Assembly: GCF_918698245.1 (NCBI RefSeq)
Contig: NZ_CAKKMS010000002.1
Span: forward strand, 124,001 to 188,000
DNA: 64,000 nt
Reading direction: 5' to 3'
Source: Pedobacter sp. Bi126
GTDB taxonomy: Bacteria > Bacteroidota > Bacteroidia > Sphingobacteriales > Sphingobacteriaceae
Position numbers and translations under genes: made by a program. Shown piece after piece: positions 1-6,428 of the stretch. A model generated the notes under the pieces. The model did no database searches. It was not told the DNA's origin and worked only from the letters and a program-made list of their open reading frames with translations. How positions within the stretch are numbered: the first letter of the stretch is position 1; every line of letters begins with the position of its first letter.

Positions 1-132
1 AAAATATTCGATTTCTACAAAAACACGGTATTTGATTAAGGCTTCTTCAGAAAAGTAAGCAGCTAAACTTTCGGTTGTTTTTCTGTAACGGCCATCAACT
101 GGTGAAATAGCTTGTAGTGATGTTAAATTCAT
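1..132 (-). CDS. purB: Adenylosuccinate lyase, N-terminal fragment (runs off the window)
   Basis: The first 44 codons are visible, starting at the ATG at 132 and reading leftward out of the window. The N-terminus contains LQAISPVDGRYR followed by a helix ending in KYRVFVEIEYF, the characteristic opening of bacterial adenylosuccinate lyase of the PurB type. The enzyme cleaves adenylosuccinate to AMP and the SAICAR intermediate to AICAR in purine synthesis in the cytoplasm. A TAAATTTG element upstream at 155-162 fits a Bacteroidota -7 box. The catalytic regions lie outside the window, so the call rests on the N-terminus alone. Confidence 0.85.
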   Translation of the reverse strand, partial: MNLTSLQAISPVDGRYRKTTESLAAYFSEEALIKYRVFVEIEYF

Positions 133-154
133 TATGCGGATTATATTTTTGCCG

Positions 155-162
155 CAAATTTA
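155..162 (-). promoter_or_regulatory. purB: Candidate -7 element of the purB promoter
   Basis: On the minus strand this reads TAAATTTG, a perfect match to the Bacteroidota primary-sigma -7 consensus TAnnTTTG. It lies 22 nt upstream of the purB ATG. No convincing TTTG -33 element was found at the usual spacing, so this is only a candidate. Confidence 0.4.
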
Positions 163-212
163 CTACAATTGATGGATTTTAAGGTCTTGATTCCTAGAAA
201 TTAATATAAAAT

Positions 213-246
213 AAAAAAGGCCTTAGAATTTCCAAGGCCTTTTTGC
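213..246 (-). terminator. Rho-independent terminator after lipoprotein 1
   Basis: The stem GGCCTT/AAGGCC is extended by flanking A and T runs. It lies just past the stop codon of the lipoprotein at 261-458. A-runs on one side and T-runs on the other could let it work in both directions. Confidence 0.75.
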
Positions 247-260
247 AGTAATAGCTAAAA

Positions 261-458
261 CTATTTTTTAGTTGTGTCTTTTACTGTAGTGTCTTTAACG
301 GTTGTATCTTTCACTGTAGTATCTTTTACAGTAGTATCTACTACTGTAGAATCAACTTTAGATGAATCAGTTGCGCCATCTTTTTTTTCTGATTTACAAG
401 CAACAACGGATAGGGATAAAGCTAGAGCTAAAAAGCCCATTTTGAATGCATTTTTCAT
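261..458 (-). CDS. Small lipoprotein with DTTVK repeats (paralogue 1)
   Basis: This 65-residue protein has a charged N-terminus, a hydrophobic stretch and a lipobox ending in SVVAC (Cys 21). That predicts export and lipidation. The mature part is only about 45 residues, lacks predicted folded structure, and ends in about five tandem DTTVK units with a Lys tail. It shares the signal peptide start MKNAFK.GFLALALSL with the three genes upstream (598-819, 950-1168, 1315-1536), so the four are tandem duplicates. This copy differs by a purer repeat and by lacking the GGGTTACC motif seen upstream of the other three. No enzymatic motif is present and the function is unknown. Confidence 0.8.
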   Translation of the reverse strand: MKNAFKMGFLALALSLSVVACKSEKKDGATDSSKVDSTVVDTTVKDTTVKDTTVKDTTVKDTTKK

Positions 459-540
459 TTTTTTTAATTTGTTTGGTTTTGAAAATTAATTAATTACTAA
501 TTTATGCAAAAAAGACAAGAATTAATCCTGTTTTATTAAA

Positions 541-580
541 TAAAAAAAGGTCGCGATATAAAAACACGACCTTTTTTTGT
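541..580 (-). terminator. Rho-independent terminator after lipoprotein 2
   Basis: The stem AGGTCG/CGACCT is flanked by A and T runs, directly downstream of the stop codon of the 598-819 lipoprotein on the minus strand. Confidence 0.75.
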
Positions 581-597
581 GTTATTTAGTAAAATAA

Positions 598-819
598 CTA
601 GTGTTTTACTTCTTCTTTTGTAGTAGTAGCTTTAACTGTAGTGTCTTTTACAGTAGAATCTTTAACTGTAGTATCAACAGCAGTTGTATCAGTAACAATA
701 GTTGATGAATCTGTAACTGTTGTGTCAGCACCATCAGCTTTTTTACCTGATTCGCCGCAAGCAGCAACTGTTAAAGATAGAGCTAGGGCTAAAAAGCCTA
801 ATTTGAATGCATTTTTCAT
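598..819 (-). CDS. Small lipoprotein with DTTVK repeats (paralogue 2)
   Basis: This is a 73-residue tandem paralogue with a lipobox ending in TVAAC. The mature chain is rich in Thr, Asp, Lys and Val, with DTTVK and DSTVK units and the tail KEEVKH. An in-frame start exists farther upstream at 924, but the ATG at 819 is chosen because it lines up with the shared MKNAFK signal peptide and the upstream extension would bury it. GGGTTACC on the minus strand (872-879) lies about 60 nt upstream of the ATG. The function is unknown; a periplasmic or surface spacer lipoprotein is the simplest reading. Confidence 0.8.
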   Translation of the reverse strand: MKNAFKLGFLALALSLTVAACGESGKKADGADTTVTDSSTIVTDTTAVDTTVKDSTVKDTTVKATTTKEEVKH

Positions 820-892
820 TTTGATATCTGTTTTAGGGTTACTATTACTATTAATGCCTAAAATGTTAAAAGGTAACCCGTTTTTTCTGATA

Positions 893-936
893 AAATAAAA
901 AAGCCTTTGAAAAATGAATTTCAAAGGCTTTTCTTA
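893..936 (-). terminator. Rho-independent terminator after lipoprotein 3
   Basis: The arms AAGCCTTTGAAA and TTTCAAAGGCTT form a 12-bp perfect stem followed by T-rich sequence on the minus strand, immediately after the stop of the 950-1168 lipoprotein. Confidence 0.75.
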
Positions 937-949
937 TAAGTAAGTTAGA

Positions 950-1168
950 CTAGTGTTTAACTTCAGTTTTTTCAGTAGTAGTTTTTACAGTAGTATCTTT
1001 TACTGTAGAATCTTTCACTGTAGTATCTTTTGCAGTAGTATCAGTAACGATAGTTGAAGAATCTGTAGCTGTTGTATCAGTACCTTCTGCTTTTTTTTCT
1101 GAGTTACAAGCAACAACTGATAAAGATAAAGCTAAAGCTAAAAAGCCTAATTTGAATGCATTTTTCAT
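950..1168 (-). CDS. Small lipoprotein with DTTVK repeats (paralogue 3)
   Basis: This 72-residue tandem paralogue has a lipobox ending in SVVAC, followed by NSEKKAEG, a DTT/DSS-rich segment and DTTVK/DSTVK units, ending in EVKH. It is nearly identical to paralogue 4 over the signal peptide and the first 30 mature residues, indicating a recent duplication. GGGTTACC (minus strand, 1226-1233) lies about 65 nt upstream of the ATG, inside a block also conserved ahead of paralogues 2 and 4. The function is unknown. Confidence 0.8.
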   Translation of the reverse strand: MKNAFKLGFLALALSLSVVACNSEKKAEGTDTTATDSSTIVTDTTAKDTTVKDSTVKDTTVKTTTEKTEVKH

Positions 1169-1259
1169 TTTTGAGTATTTTTAAGTAATTAATTAATTTA
1201 CCTGTTAATACCACTTATTTAAAAAGGTAACCCAAAAAAATAAAAAAAAAGTAAAAAAA

Positions 1260-1300
1260 AATAAAAAAGGCTCCCGATTTACATCAGGAGCCTTTTTTTA
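1260..1300 (-). terminator. Rho-independent terminator after lipoprotein 4
   Basis: The stem GGCTCC/GGAGCC is extended by A and T runs, just downstream of the stop codon of the 1315-1536 lipoprotein. Each of the four lipoprotein genes therefore carries its own terminator. Confidence 0.75.
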
Positions 1301-1314
1301 TGAGTAAAGTTAGA

Positions 1315-1536
1315 CTAGTGTTTAACTTCTTCTGTAGTAGTTGTAGTAGCTTTTACAGTTGTATCTTTTACTGTAGAATCTTTCACTGTAGTATCTTTTG
1401 CAGTAGTATCAGTAACGATAGTAGAAGAATCAGTTAAAGTAGTATCAGCACCTTCAGCTTTTTTTTCTGAGTTACAAGCAACAACTGATAAAGATAAAGC
1501 TAAAGCTAAAAAGCCTAATTTGAATGCATTTTTCAT
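1315..1536 (-). CDS. Small lipoprotein with DTTVK repeats (paralogue 4)
   Basis: This 73-residue protein has a lipobox ending in SVVAC, the NSEKKAEG start to the mature chain, and DTT-rich repeats ending in a TTTTTEEVKH tail. It is the copy nearest to, and divergent from, the ECF sigma factor gene. It has the best promoter of the set (see 1576-1608) plus the GGGTTACC motif at 1588-1595. No catalytic or binding motif is visible. The divergent sigma/protease pair suggests it is a target or a sensor of that regulator, which is inference. Confidence 0.8.
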   Translation of the reverse strand: MKNAFKLGFLALALSLSVVACNSEKKAEGADTTLTDSSTIVTDTTAKDTTVKDSTVKDTTVKATTTTTEEVKH

Positions 1537-1575
1537 TTTTGAATTTTTTAAGTAATTAATTTCTTATTAATGCCG

Positions 1576-1608
1576 CAAAGGTAAAAAGGTAACCCGATAA
1601 TTTACAAA
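1576..1608 (-). promoter_or_regulatory. Promoter of lipoprotein paralogue 4, overlapping GGGTTACC
   Basis: On the minus strand TTTG (1605-1608) is followed after 21 nt by TACCTTTG (1576-1583), matching the Bacteroidota TTTG/TAnnTTTG promoter. The GGGTTACC motif (1588-1595) sits inside the spacer, where an alternative sigma factor or a regulator could act. The ATG is 40 nt downstream. Confidence 0.5.
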
Positions 1609-1635
1609 AAAGTTAAAATATTTTTTTTGAGGTTT

Positions 1636-1711
1636 GGGTTACCGTTTGCTTTAAGTTTGTATTAAGCAATTATAGTAGCTATAAATATTTTTTTGTCTAA
1701 TATTGGGTTAC
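1636..1711 (+). promoter_or_regulatory. Two GGGTTAC motifs upstream of the ECF sigma gene
   Basis: GGGTTACC at 1636-1643 and GGGTTAC at 1705-1711 read toward the sigma factor gene. The same word precedes lipoprotein paralogues 2, 3 and 4 on the other strand. This suggests autoregulation by the sigma factor or a shared regulator. The motif is seen directly; its role is inference. Confidence 0.4.
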
Positions 1712-1736
1712 TATTTATAGAAAAATGTATTAACTA

Positions 1737-2303
1737 GTGAATAACAGTTTAAAGAGTTCAGTTCCAACAGATAGAGAGGTTATTTTAGGTATTCTAAATA
1801 ACTCAGAAGATACACTTAACAAGTTATACAAGGCTTATTATGCAATGGTTTTGCAATTTATCCTGAATAATAACGGTGATGAAGATGACGCAAAAGATGT
1901 TTATCAGGAAGGTATAATAATTTTATATAACAAAATTAAGGAAGGCAATTTTGAGCTGAGCAGCAAACTCAAAACCTACATTTATTCGGTATGTCGGCGT
2001 ATTTGGCTAAAAAAACTTAGCCTAAACAGTAAAAAAGCCGGTAATATTACTGATTATGAAGATGTATTTGCTGTTGAGGAAGATGTAGAGCACCATGAAG
2101 AAAAGGATGCTGCTTTTGTGAAAATGCAATCGGCACTCGATCATCTGGGCGAACCTTGTAAAACCATTATTCAGGATTTTTATATCCAAAATTTATCCAT
2201 GCAGGATATCTGCGAAAAGTTCGGCTATACCAATACCGATAATGCAAAAACGCAGAAATATAAATGCCTGCAAAGGTTAAAGAAAATATTTTTTCAACCA
2301 TAA
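1737..2303 (+). CDS. ECF-type RNA polymerase sigma factor (sigma-70 family)
   Basis: This 188-residue protein has the two-domain layout of ECF sigma factors. Region 2 (about residues 25-95) includes EDDAKDVYQEGIIILY and a basic recognition helix around SVCRRIWLKKL. Region 4 (about 130-188) has a helix-turn-helix and the basic C-terminal QKYKCLQRLKKIF. The start is GTG at 1737, because the ATG at 1725 hits a stop two codons later. It is followed after 6 nt by the protease/anti-sigma-like gene, the usual sigma/anti-sigma order. It probably directs RNA polymerase to envelope-related promoters, perhaps the neighbouring lipoproteins. Confidence 0.85.
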   Translation: MNNSLKSSVPTDREVILGILNNSEDTLNKLYKAYYAMVLQFILNNNGDEDDAKDVYQEGIIILYNKIKEGNFELSSKLKTYIYSVCRRIWLKKLSLNSKKAGNITDYEDVFAVEEDVEHHEEKDAAFVKMQSALDHLGEPCKTIIQDFYIQNLSMQDICEKFGYTNTDNAKTQKYKCLQRLKKIFFQP

Positions 2304-2309
2304 TTTGAA

Positions 2310-3404
2310 ATGAGAAACGATTTGGAGTTAGATGCAATTATTGAAGATTACCTTTTAGGTAAACTTAATGCACAGGAAACTGAAGCTTTTGAACAGTTAC
2401 GTCGTAATGATGCCACAGTAGATCATAAAGTAGTTTCGCATAAGTTCTTTTTAGAATCTATGGGAACATTTGCTGAGCAGTTGCGCTTAAAGGAACAGTT
2501 AAATCATATTCACTCAGAAATTGATGTGGAGGGATTGGCTTCTACACTTAGGCCTCATCCTTCACGCGTGGTTCAATTGTGGCGCAAACATAAATCTGCA
2601 ATTGCAGTTGCAGCATCCTTTGTTGTACTCTCTCTGGTTTCTATCTACTCTATTCAGCATAATACTCAACAGGCAGAGCGTTACAGGCAGTTAAGCAACC
2701 AGGTAAATAATGCTATTAAAACACAAAATAGCTTAATCAGAAATATTAAGCATAATAATACAACTTCTGGTAAGCCAAATGCTCAGAATAGTTTTGGTGG
2801 TACTGGTTTTGCTATTTCTACAAATGGGTACATTTTAACCAACCTGCATATTATTAATGGCGCTGATTCTTTATATGTGCAAAACAGTAGAGGAGAATCG
2901 TTCAAGGTAAAGTCAGTTTACACAGATCCTCAAAACGATATTGCAATTCTTAAAATAAACGATAAACACTTCAGTAACTTATCATCTATTCCATACACCA
3001 TTAAAAGGAATACAAGTAACATCGGTGAAATTGTATATACCTTAGGTTATCCAAAAGATGATGCTGTGCTTGGAGAAGGTTACGTGAGTTCTAAAAATGG
3101 TTTTATTGGTGATACCACTCAGTATCAGGTAGCCATTTCAGTTAATCCGGGTAATAGCGGTGGGCCTGTTTTAGATAATAACGGAAATTTGGTAGGTATT
3201 ATCAGTGGTAAGCCAGATCAGACAGAAGGTGCAGCCTTTGCCATTAAATCAAAATATATTTTAGAAGCAATGAGGGCCATTCCCCAGGATTCACTAGGCG
3301 TAAATAAACTTTCTGCCAACAAGAAGAGCTTGCTGTCTGGTTTAAAACGCACCAAACAGATCGAAAAAATACAGGATTATGTATTTATGATAAAAGCATA
3401 CTAA
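2310..3404 (+). CDS. Membrane-anchored trypsin-like serine protease with anti-sigma-like N-terminus
   Basis: The protein has 364 residues. Residues 1-90 are soluble and start with an acidic IIEDYLLGKL segment typical of the N-terminal domain of anti-sigma factors, without a zinc motif. Residues 96-115 form one membrane segment. The rest, predicted periplasmic, is a trypsin/DegP-type protease domain with the triad His180 (TNLHI), Asp210 (QNDIAIL) and Ser283 (GNSGGP). There is no PDZ domain, unlike DegP, and the length after the protease is only about 60 residues. Coupling to the ECF sigma gene 6 nt upstream suggests it is the sigma regulator, with the protease as sensor or self-cleaving trigger. 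The protease call is firm; the anti-sigma role is inference. Confidence 0.8.
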   Translation: MRNDLELDAIIEDYLLGKLNAQETEAFEQLRRNDATVDHKVVSHKFFLESMGTFAEQLRLKEQLNHIHSEIDVEGLASTLRPHPSRVVQLWRKHKSAIAVAASFVVLSLVSIYSIQHNTQQAERYRQLSNQVNNAIKTQNSLIRNIKHNNTTSGKPNAQNSFGGTGFAISTNGYILTNLHIINGADSLYVQNSRGESFKVKSVYTDPQNDIAILKINDKHFSNLSSIPYTIKRNTSNIGEIVYTLGYPKDDAVLGEGYVSSKNGFIGDTTQYQVAISVNPGNSGGPVLDNNGNLVGIISGKPDQTEGAAFAIKSKYILEAMRAIPQDSLGVNKLSANKKSLLSGLKRTKQIEKIQDYVFMIKAY

Positions 3405-3435
3405 ACGCAAACACCCCAAACAAATTAATATTCTT

Positions 3436-3470
3436 AAACCCTGTAGATTAAATTCTTCGGGGTTTTTTTA
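3436..3470 (+). terminator. Probable terminator of the sigma/protease operon
   Basis: A short AACCC/GGGTT stem with a long loop is followed by seven T residues, 30 nt after the protease stop. The stem is weak but the position is right. Confidence 0.5.
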
Positions 3471-3533
3471 TTGGAATTGTAATTTGGAGGTCTTAAGATA
3501 ATATTAAATCTATGTATTTAGTATAGTATTGTT

Positions 3534-3541
3534 TAGATTTG
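3534..3541 (+). promoter_or_regulatory. Candidate -7 element of the peroxiredoxin promoter
   Basis: TAGATTTG matches TAnnTTTG, 28 nt upstream of the peroxiredoxin ATG. No clear -33 TTTG was found at the usual spacing. Confidence 0.35.
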
Positions 3542-3569
3542 TTTTAATCAAAATTAAATTAATAATATC

Positions 3570-4205
3570 ATGAGTATAAGATTAGGCGATACCGCACCGA
3601 ATTTCAAGGCCAACACATCCATTGGCGAAATAGATTTTTACGATTATTTAGGCGATAGCTGGGGAGTGTTGTTTTCTCACCCTGCCGATTATACCCCTGT
3701 TTGTACTACAGAACTGGGTAGAACTGCGGCTTTAAAAGGCGAATTTGAAAAAAGAAACGTTAAGGTTTTGGCTTTAAGCGTTGATTCTGCCGAGTCGCAT
3801 AAAGGATGGATTAATGATATTAACGAAACTCAAAATACTTCTGTCGAATTCCCGATTATTGCAGATCCGGACAAAACGGTGGCAAATCTCTATGATATGA
3901 TCCACCCAAATGCTTCAGAAACTTTAACAGTTCGCTCGTTGTTCGTAATCAGTCCTGATAAAAAGGTGAAATTAATCATTACTTATCCAGCATCAACAGG
4001 AAGAAATTTTAATGAAGTGTTACGTGTGATTGATTCTTTACAGCTTACAGCCAATTATAGTGTGGCTACGCCTGCCGATTGGAAAGATGGAGAAGATGTA
4101 ATTGTGGTAAACAGCATTAAAACGGAAGATATTCCAGCTAAATTTCCTAAAGGACACCAAGTAATTAAACCATATTTACGTACTACGCCTCAACCAAATA
4201 AATAA
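3570..4205 (+). CDS. 1-Cys peroxiredoxin (Prx6/AhpC-TSA family)
   Basis: The 211-residue protein starts with the RLGDTAPNF strand of thiol peroxidases and has the peroxidatic motif HPADYTPVCTTE with Cys45. No other cysteine is present, so it must work as a 1-Cys enzyme. The C-terminal extension (about residues 150-211, including TPADWKDGEDVIV) is the Prx6-type dimerisation arm. It reduces hydrogen peroxide and organic peroxides in the cytoplasm. It is monocistronic and is preceded by a candidate -7 box at 3534-3541. Confidence 0.92.
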   Translation: MSIRLGDTAPNFKANTSIGEIDFYDYLGDSWGVLFSHPADYTPVCTTELGRTAALKGEFEKRNVKVLALSVDSAESHKGWINDINETQNTSVEFPIIADPDKTVANLYDMIHPNASETLTVRSLFVISPDKKVKLIITYPASTGRNFNEVLRVIDSLQLTANYSVATPADWKDGEDVIVVNSIKTEDIPAKFPKGHQVIKPYLRTTPQPNK

Positions 4206-4257
4206 TCCAAAAATTTATTTAATAACGCAACATTCTTGTTGAATGGCCAGAAATGGC

Positions 4258-4287
4258 TTGCATTATATTCATAATTTATTATATTTG
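4258..4287 (+). promoter_or_regulatory. Promoter of the cold-shock gene
   Basis: TTG at 4258-4260 is followed after exactly 19 nt by TATATTTG at 4280-4287, a very good Bacteroidota primary promoter. Transcription would start near 4294, leaving a 5' leader of about 120 nt before the ATG at 4413. Long leaders are typical of cold-shock genes, where RNA structure controls translation. Confidence 0.6.
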
Positions 4288-4412
4288 GTAGTTTTGTTTC
4301 AATATTAACGCTTAAACTGGTTGTTTTATTCATATTAATACTCAATTGGTTAAATGAAATGCTGATCAAGGCGTAAAAGGTTTATTTATTTTATACAATT
4401 TTTTATTTTTTT

Positions 4413-4610
4413 ATGGCAACCGGAAAAGTTAAATGGTTTAACACTCAAAAAGGCTTCGGATTTATTGTACAAGAAGACAATAAAGACTTATTTGTACATT
4501 TTAAAGATGTTTTAGGTGGAATCGAAAGCTTGAAAGAAAACGACACAGTAGAATTTGAAGTAGCTGAAGGCAGAAAAGGTTTACAGGCAGTAAATGTTAA
4601 GAAAGTTTAA
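4413..4610 (+). CDS. Cold-shock domain protein (CspA family)
   Basis: The 65-residue protein is a single cold-shock domain with both RNA-binding motifs: KGFGFI (RNP1) and LFVHF (RNP2). The start GKVKWFN is canonical. Such proteins bind single-stranded nucleic acid and melt RNA structure during cold adaptation or growth transitions. The gene stands alone, has a strong upstream promoter with a long leader, and is followed by a terminator at 4642-4671. Confidence 0.95.
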   Translation: MATGKVKWFNTQKGFGFIVQEDNKDLFVHFKDVLGGIESLKENDTVEFEVAEGRKGLQAVNVKKV

Positions 4611-4641
4611 GCAATAATATAAGATTATTTCTTCATCACTA

Positions 4642-4671
4642 CAAAAAGCCTTTCTATTGAGAGGCTTTTTG
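4642..4671 (+). terminator. Rho-independent terminator of the cold-shock gene
   Basis: The perfect stem AAAAAGCCT/AGGCTTTTT lies 32 nt after the cold-shock stop codon, ending in a T-run. Confidence 0.8.
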
Positions 4672-4677
4672 TGTTTC

Positions 4678-5086
4678 TGTCATTCTGAATGCAATGAAGA
4701 ATCTGAGTATCGTAGTTAAGAGTGGCATGACTCTTTTTCTTTGCCAATCATGAAGTAAGTTGTTCTTTGAAAAGCAACTGCTGCGGTAATCGGTTCCGAT
4801 AGTCCCGCCCTTTGCTTAATCCCGATTGAAATCCTGTACAAATAAAAATAAATGTTAAATCGGGATAACGCTGTCGGTCGGGTTTATCTTACCTCAGACA
4901 GTTGCGCTATGTAAGCCAGCTAAACCTGATCTTGGACGAGATGCTGATTTTTTTTCATCAGCAGAAGTGGGAACGAGATTGTAATAATCCAAATGCTTCT
5001 GAACCTGCTTCCCGAAAAAAAGTAGTTGGTCGTTAGTTTTAAAGTTTTTTATAGATAAAAGATTCTTCGCTATACTCAGAATGACA
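4678..5086. repeat. 409-bp intergenic element with inverted terminal repeats
   Basis: Imperfect inverted ends of 27 nt (4678-4704 and 5060-5086; 22 of 27 positions match) bound a stretch with no convincing gene. The right end stops 2 nt from the stop codon of the methyltransferase. The interior carries AATCCCGAT ... ATCGGGAT and flanking sequence related to the copies at 47346-47533 and 47597-47733. It may be a MITE-like element or a nested insertion of two intergenic repeat families. Confidence 0.55.
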
Positions 5087-5088
5087 AC

Positions 5089-6276
5089 CTAATAATACTG
5101 TATAATTGATGCTTTAACAACGATATTTTCTCCATTGCCCACCTTAGTGAAAATTAAAAACTGATTTTGATCTGCTTTTATTTTATATTTCTTAACTAAA
5201 TCTTCAGGCTTTGCCGGATAGTTCCGCACAATCACATTTCCCTTTAAATTTCCTTGTTTCTTAAGTGTTGCGGTGCTGAGTACGGCTTCAATTTTAAATA
5301 TCCTGCCTGGGAAATCTTTATTTACAATAGCCGAACTAAATAGCTGTGTTTGAGGATGTAGTTTTAAAAGATTGTAAGTGGTGCCAATTAAATTAAAAGC
5401 ACCCGATTTTAGTAAAGCAGCATCTGGTTCGTACAAGTAATCACCAGTGTTTAAATCATCAATAAACTGAATTGAACCATTTGAAACTGATCTGTAAAAG
5501 GAAAAATCTTTTTCAATCCCGTTATTTAGGGTTACAGCTATAATTTTCGTATCACCATTGTAGCCTTTATCGATGATCCATAAAAGCTCTTTGCACTCAT
5601 TTTTTACACTCACAATATGAATCTCGCTAACTTGTTTCAATTCTGATAATCCTGCTGAAATATCAAGTAAAGGAGCAGTTTTGATAATTATTCTAGAAGA
5701 TTTTTCTAATATGGTATCCAGGTTACTTGCAATGTCGGGTGTACAGTCTTTTAGCATAAAAACTTTGCCCTTTTCGGCCCTTCGGGCAGGATCTACATAA
5801 ATGCTATCAAATGATGCATCACTAGTCTGGAGGTAAGCAATTCCGTCTTCTGCTTTAAATTCGATATTTGTTGCATGTAATGCCTGTGCATTATGTTGGG
5901 CTATTACAGATAGCTCAGGGTTAATTTCACAATGTGTAACGGCTTTTACCTTTTTGGAAAAGTAGTAGCTATCAATCCCGAAACCTCCGGTAATATCAAT
6001 TAAAGTGTTGCCTTTGGCTAGTTTCGATTTGTATTTCGCCGTAATTTCAGAAGAAGTTTGCTCGATGGATAATACAGGAGGATAATAAATATTCTGAGTA
6101 TTAAACCAGGTTGGTAATTTTTTTTCAGATTTTTTTTTTGCCGTAATTTGTGTGGCCAGTTCGGCTGCAGTAATACCCTCGAACGGACTTTTTGCTAAAG
6201 CAATCTGATTTACATCAGCATTTAAATTTGCGTTGATATAGTCTTGTACGGCTTTGGCTAAAAGTTTATTGTTCAT
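5089..6276 (-). CDS. Class I SAM-dependent methyltransferase with THUMP-like C-terminal domain
   Basis: The 395-residue protein has a helical N-terminal region, then a Rossmann methyltransferase core with SAM motif I around residues 91-102 (DITGGFGIDS), an acidic motif CEINPEL, and VDPARR near residue 162 in the position of the catalytic loop. The C-terminal part (about 310-395) resembles the THUMP-like domain of the PG_1098 family, which is restricted mainly to Bacteroidota. The likely substrate is RNA, but neither the base nor the RNA is known. It is monocistronic, and its stop codon directly abuts the intergenic element on the downstream side. Confidence 0.8.
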   Translation of the reverse strand: MNNKLLAKAVQDYINANLNADVNQIALAKSPFEGITAAELATQITAKKKSEKKLPTWFNTQNIYYPPVLSIEQTSSEITAKYKSKLAKGNTLIDITGGFGIDSYYFSKKVKAVTHCEINPELSVIAQHNAQALHATNIEFKAEDGIAYLQTSDASFDSIYVDPARRAEKGKVFMLKDCTPDIASNLDTILEKSSRIIIKTAPLLDISAGLSELKQVSEIHIVSVKNECKELLWIIDKGYNGDTKIIAVTLNNGIEKDFSFYRSVSNGSIQFIDDLNTGDYLYEPDAALLKSGAFNLIGTTYNLLKLHPQTQLFSSAIVNKDFPGRIFKIEAVLSTATLKKQGNLKGNVIVRNYPAKPEDLVKKYKIKADQNQFLIFTKVGNGENIVVKASIIQYY

Positions 6277-6307
6277 TGTTTAGTTATGTCATTTCAAAAG
6301 AGGCCAT

Positions 6308-6398
6308 CATTTCGACTGGAGCGCAACAAAATGGAGAAATCTCATTTAGATAGGTTTCACCTCCGAAGGAGTCCCTTTGGAGCACTGCGGTCGAAATG
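6308..6398. repeat. Intergenic repeat with CATTTCGAC/GTCGAAATG ends
   Basis: A 91-bp noncoding element has 9-nt perfect inverted ends and internal CTCCGAAGGAG-type palindromes. A second, partial copy of its right half lies at 41761-41812. Such short palindromic elements are dispersed between genes in this window. Confidence 0.5.
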
Positions 6399-6428
6399 AC
6401 GAACGCAGTTAATCTTCAATGAGCAAAT

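Noticed and set aside
274..489. Plus-strand frames antisense to the small lipoproteins
   Set aside because: The Thr-rich repeats read in reverse give stop-free Ser/Val frames; lipobox and terminator positions show the minus strand is the coding one.
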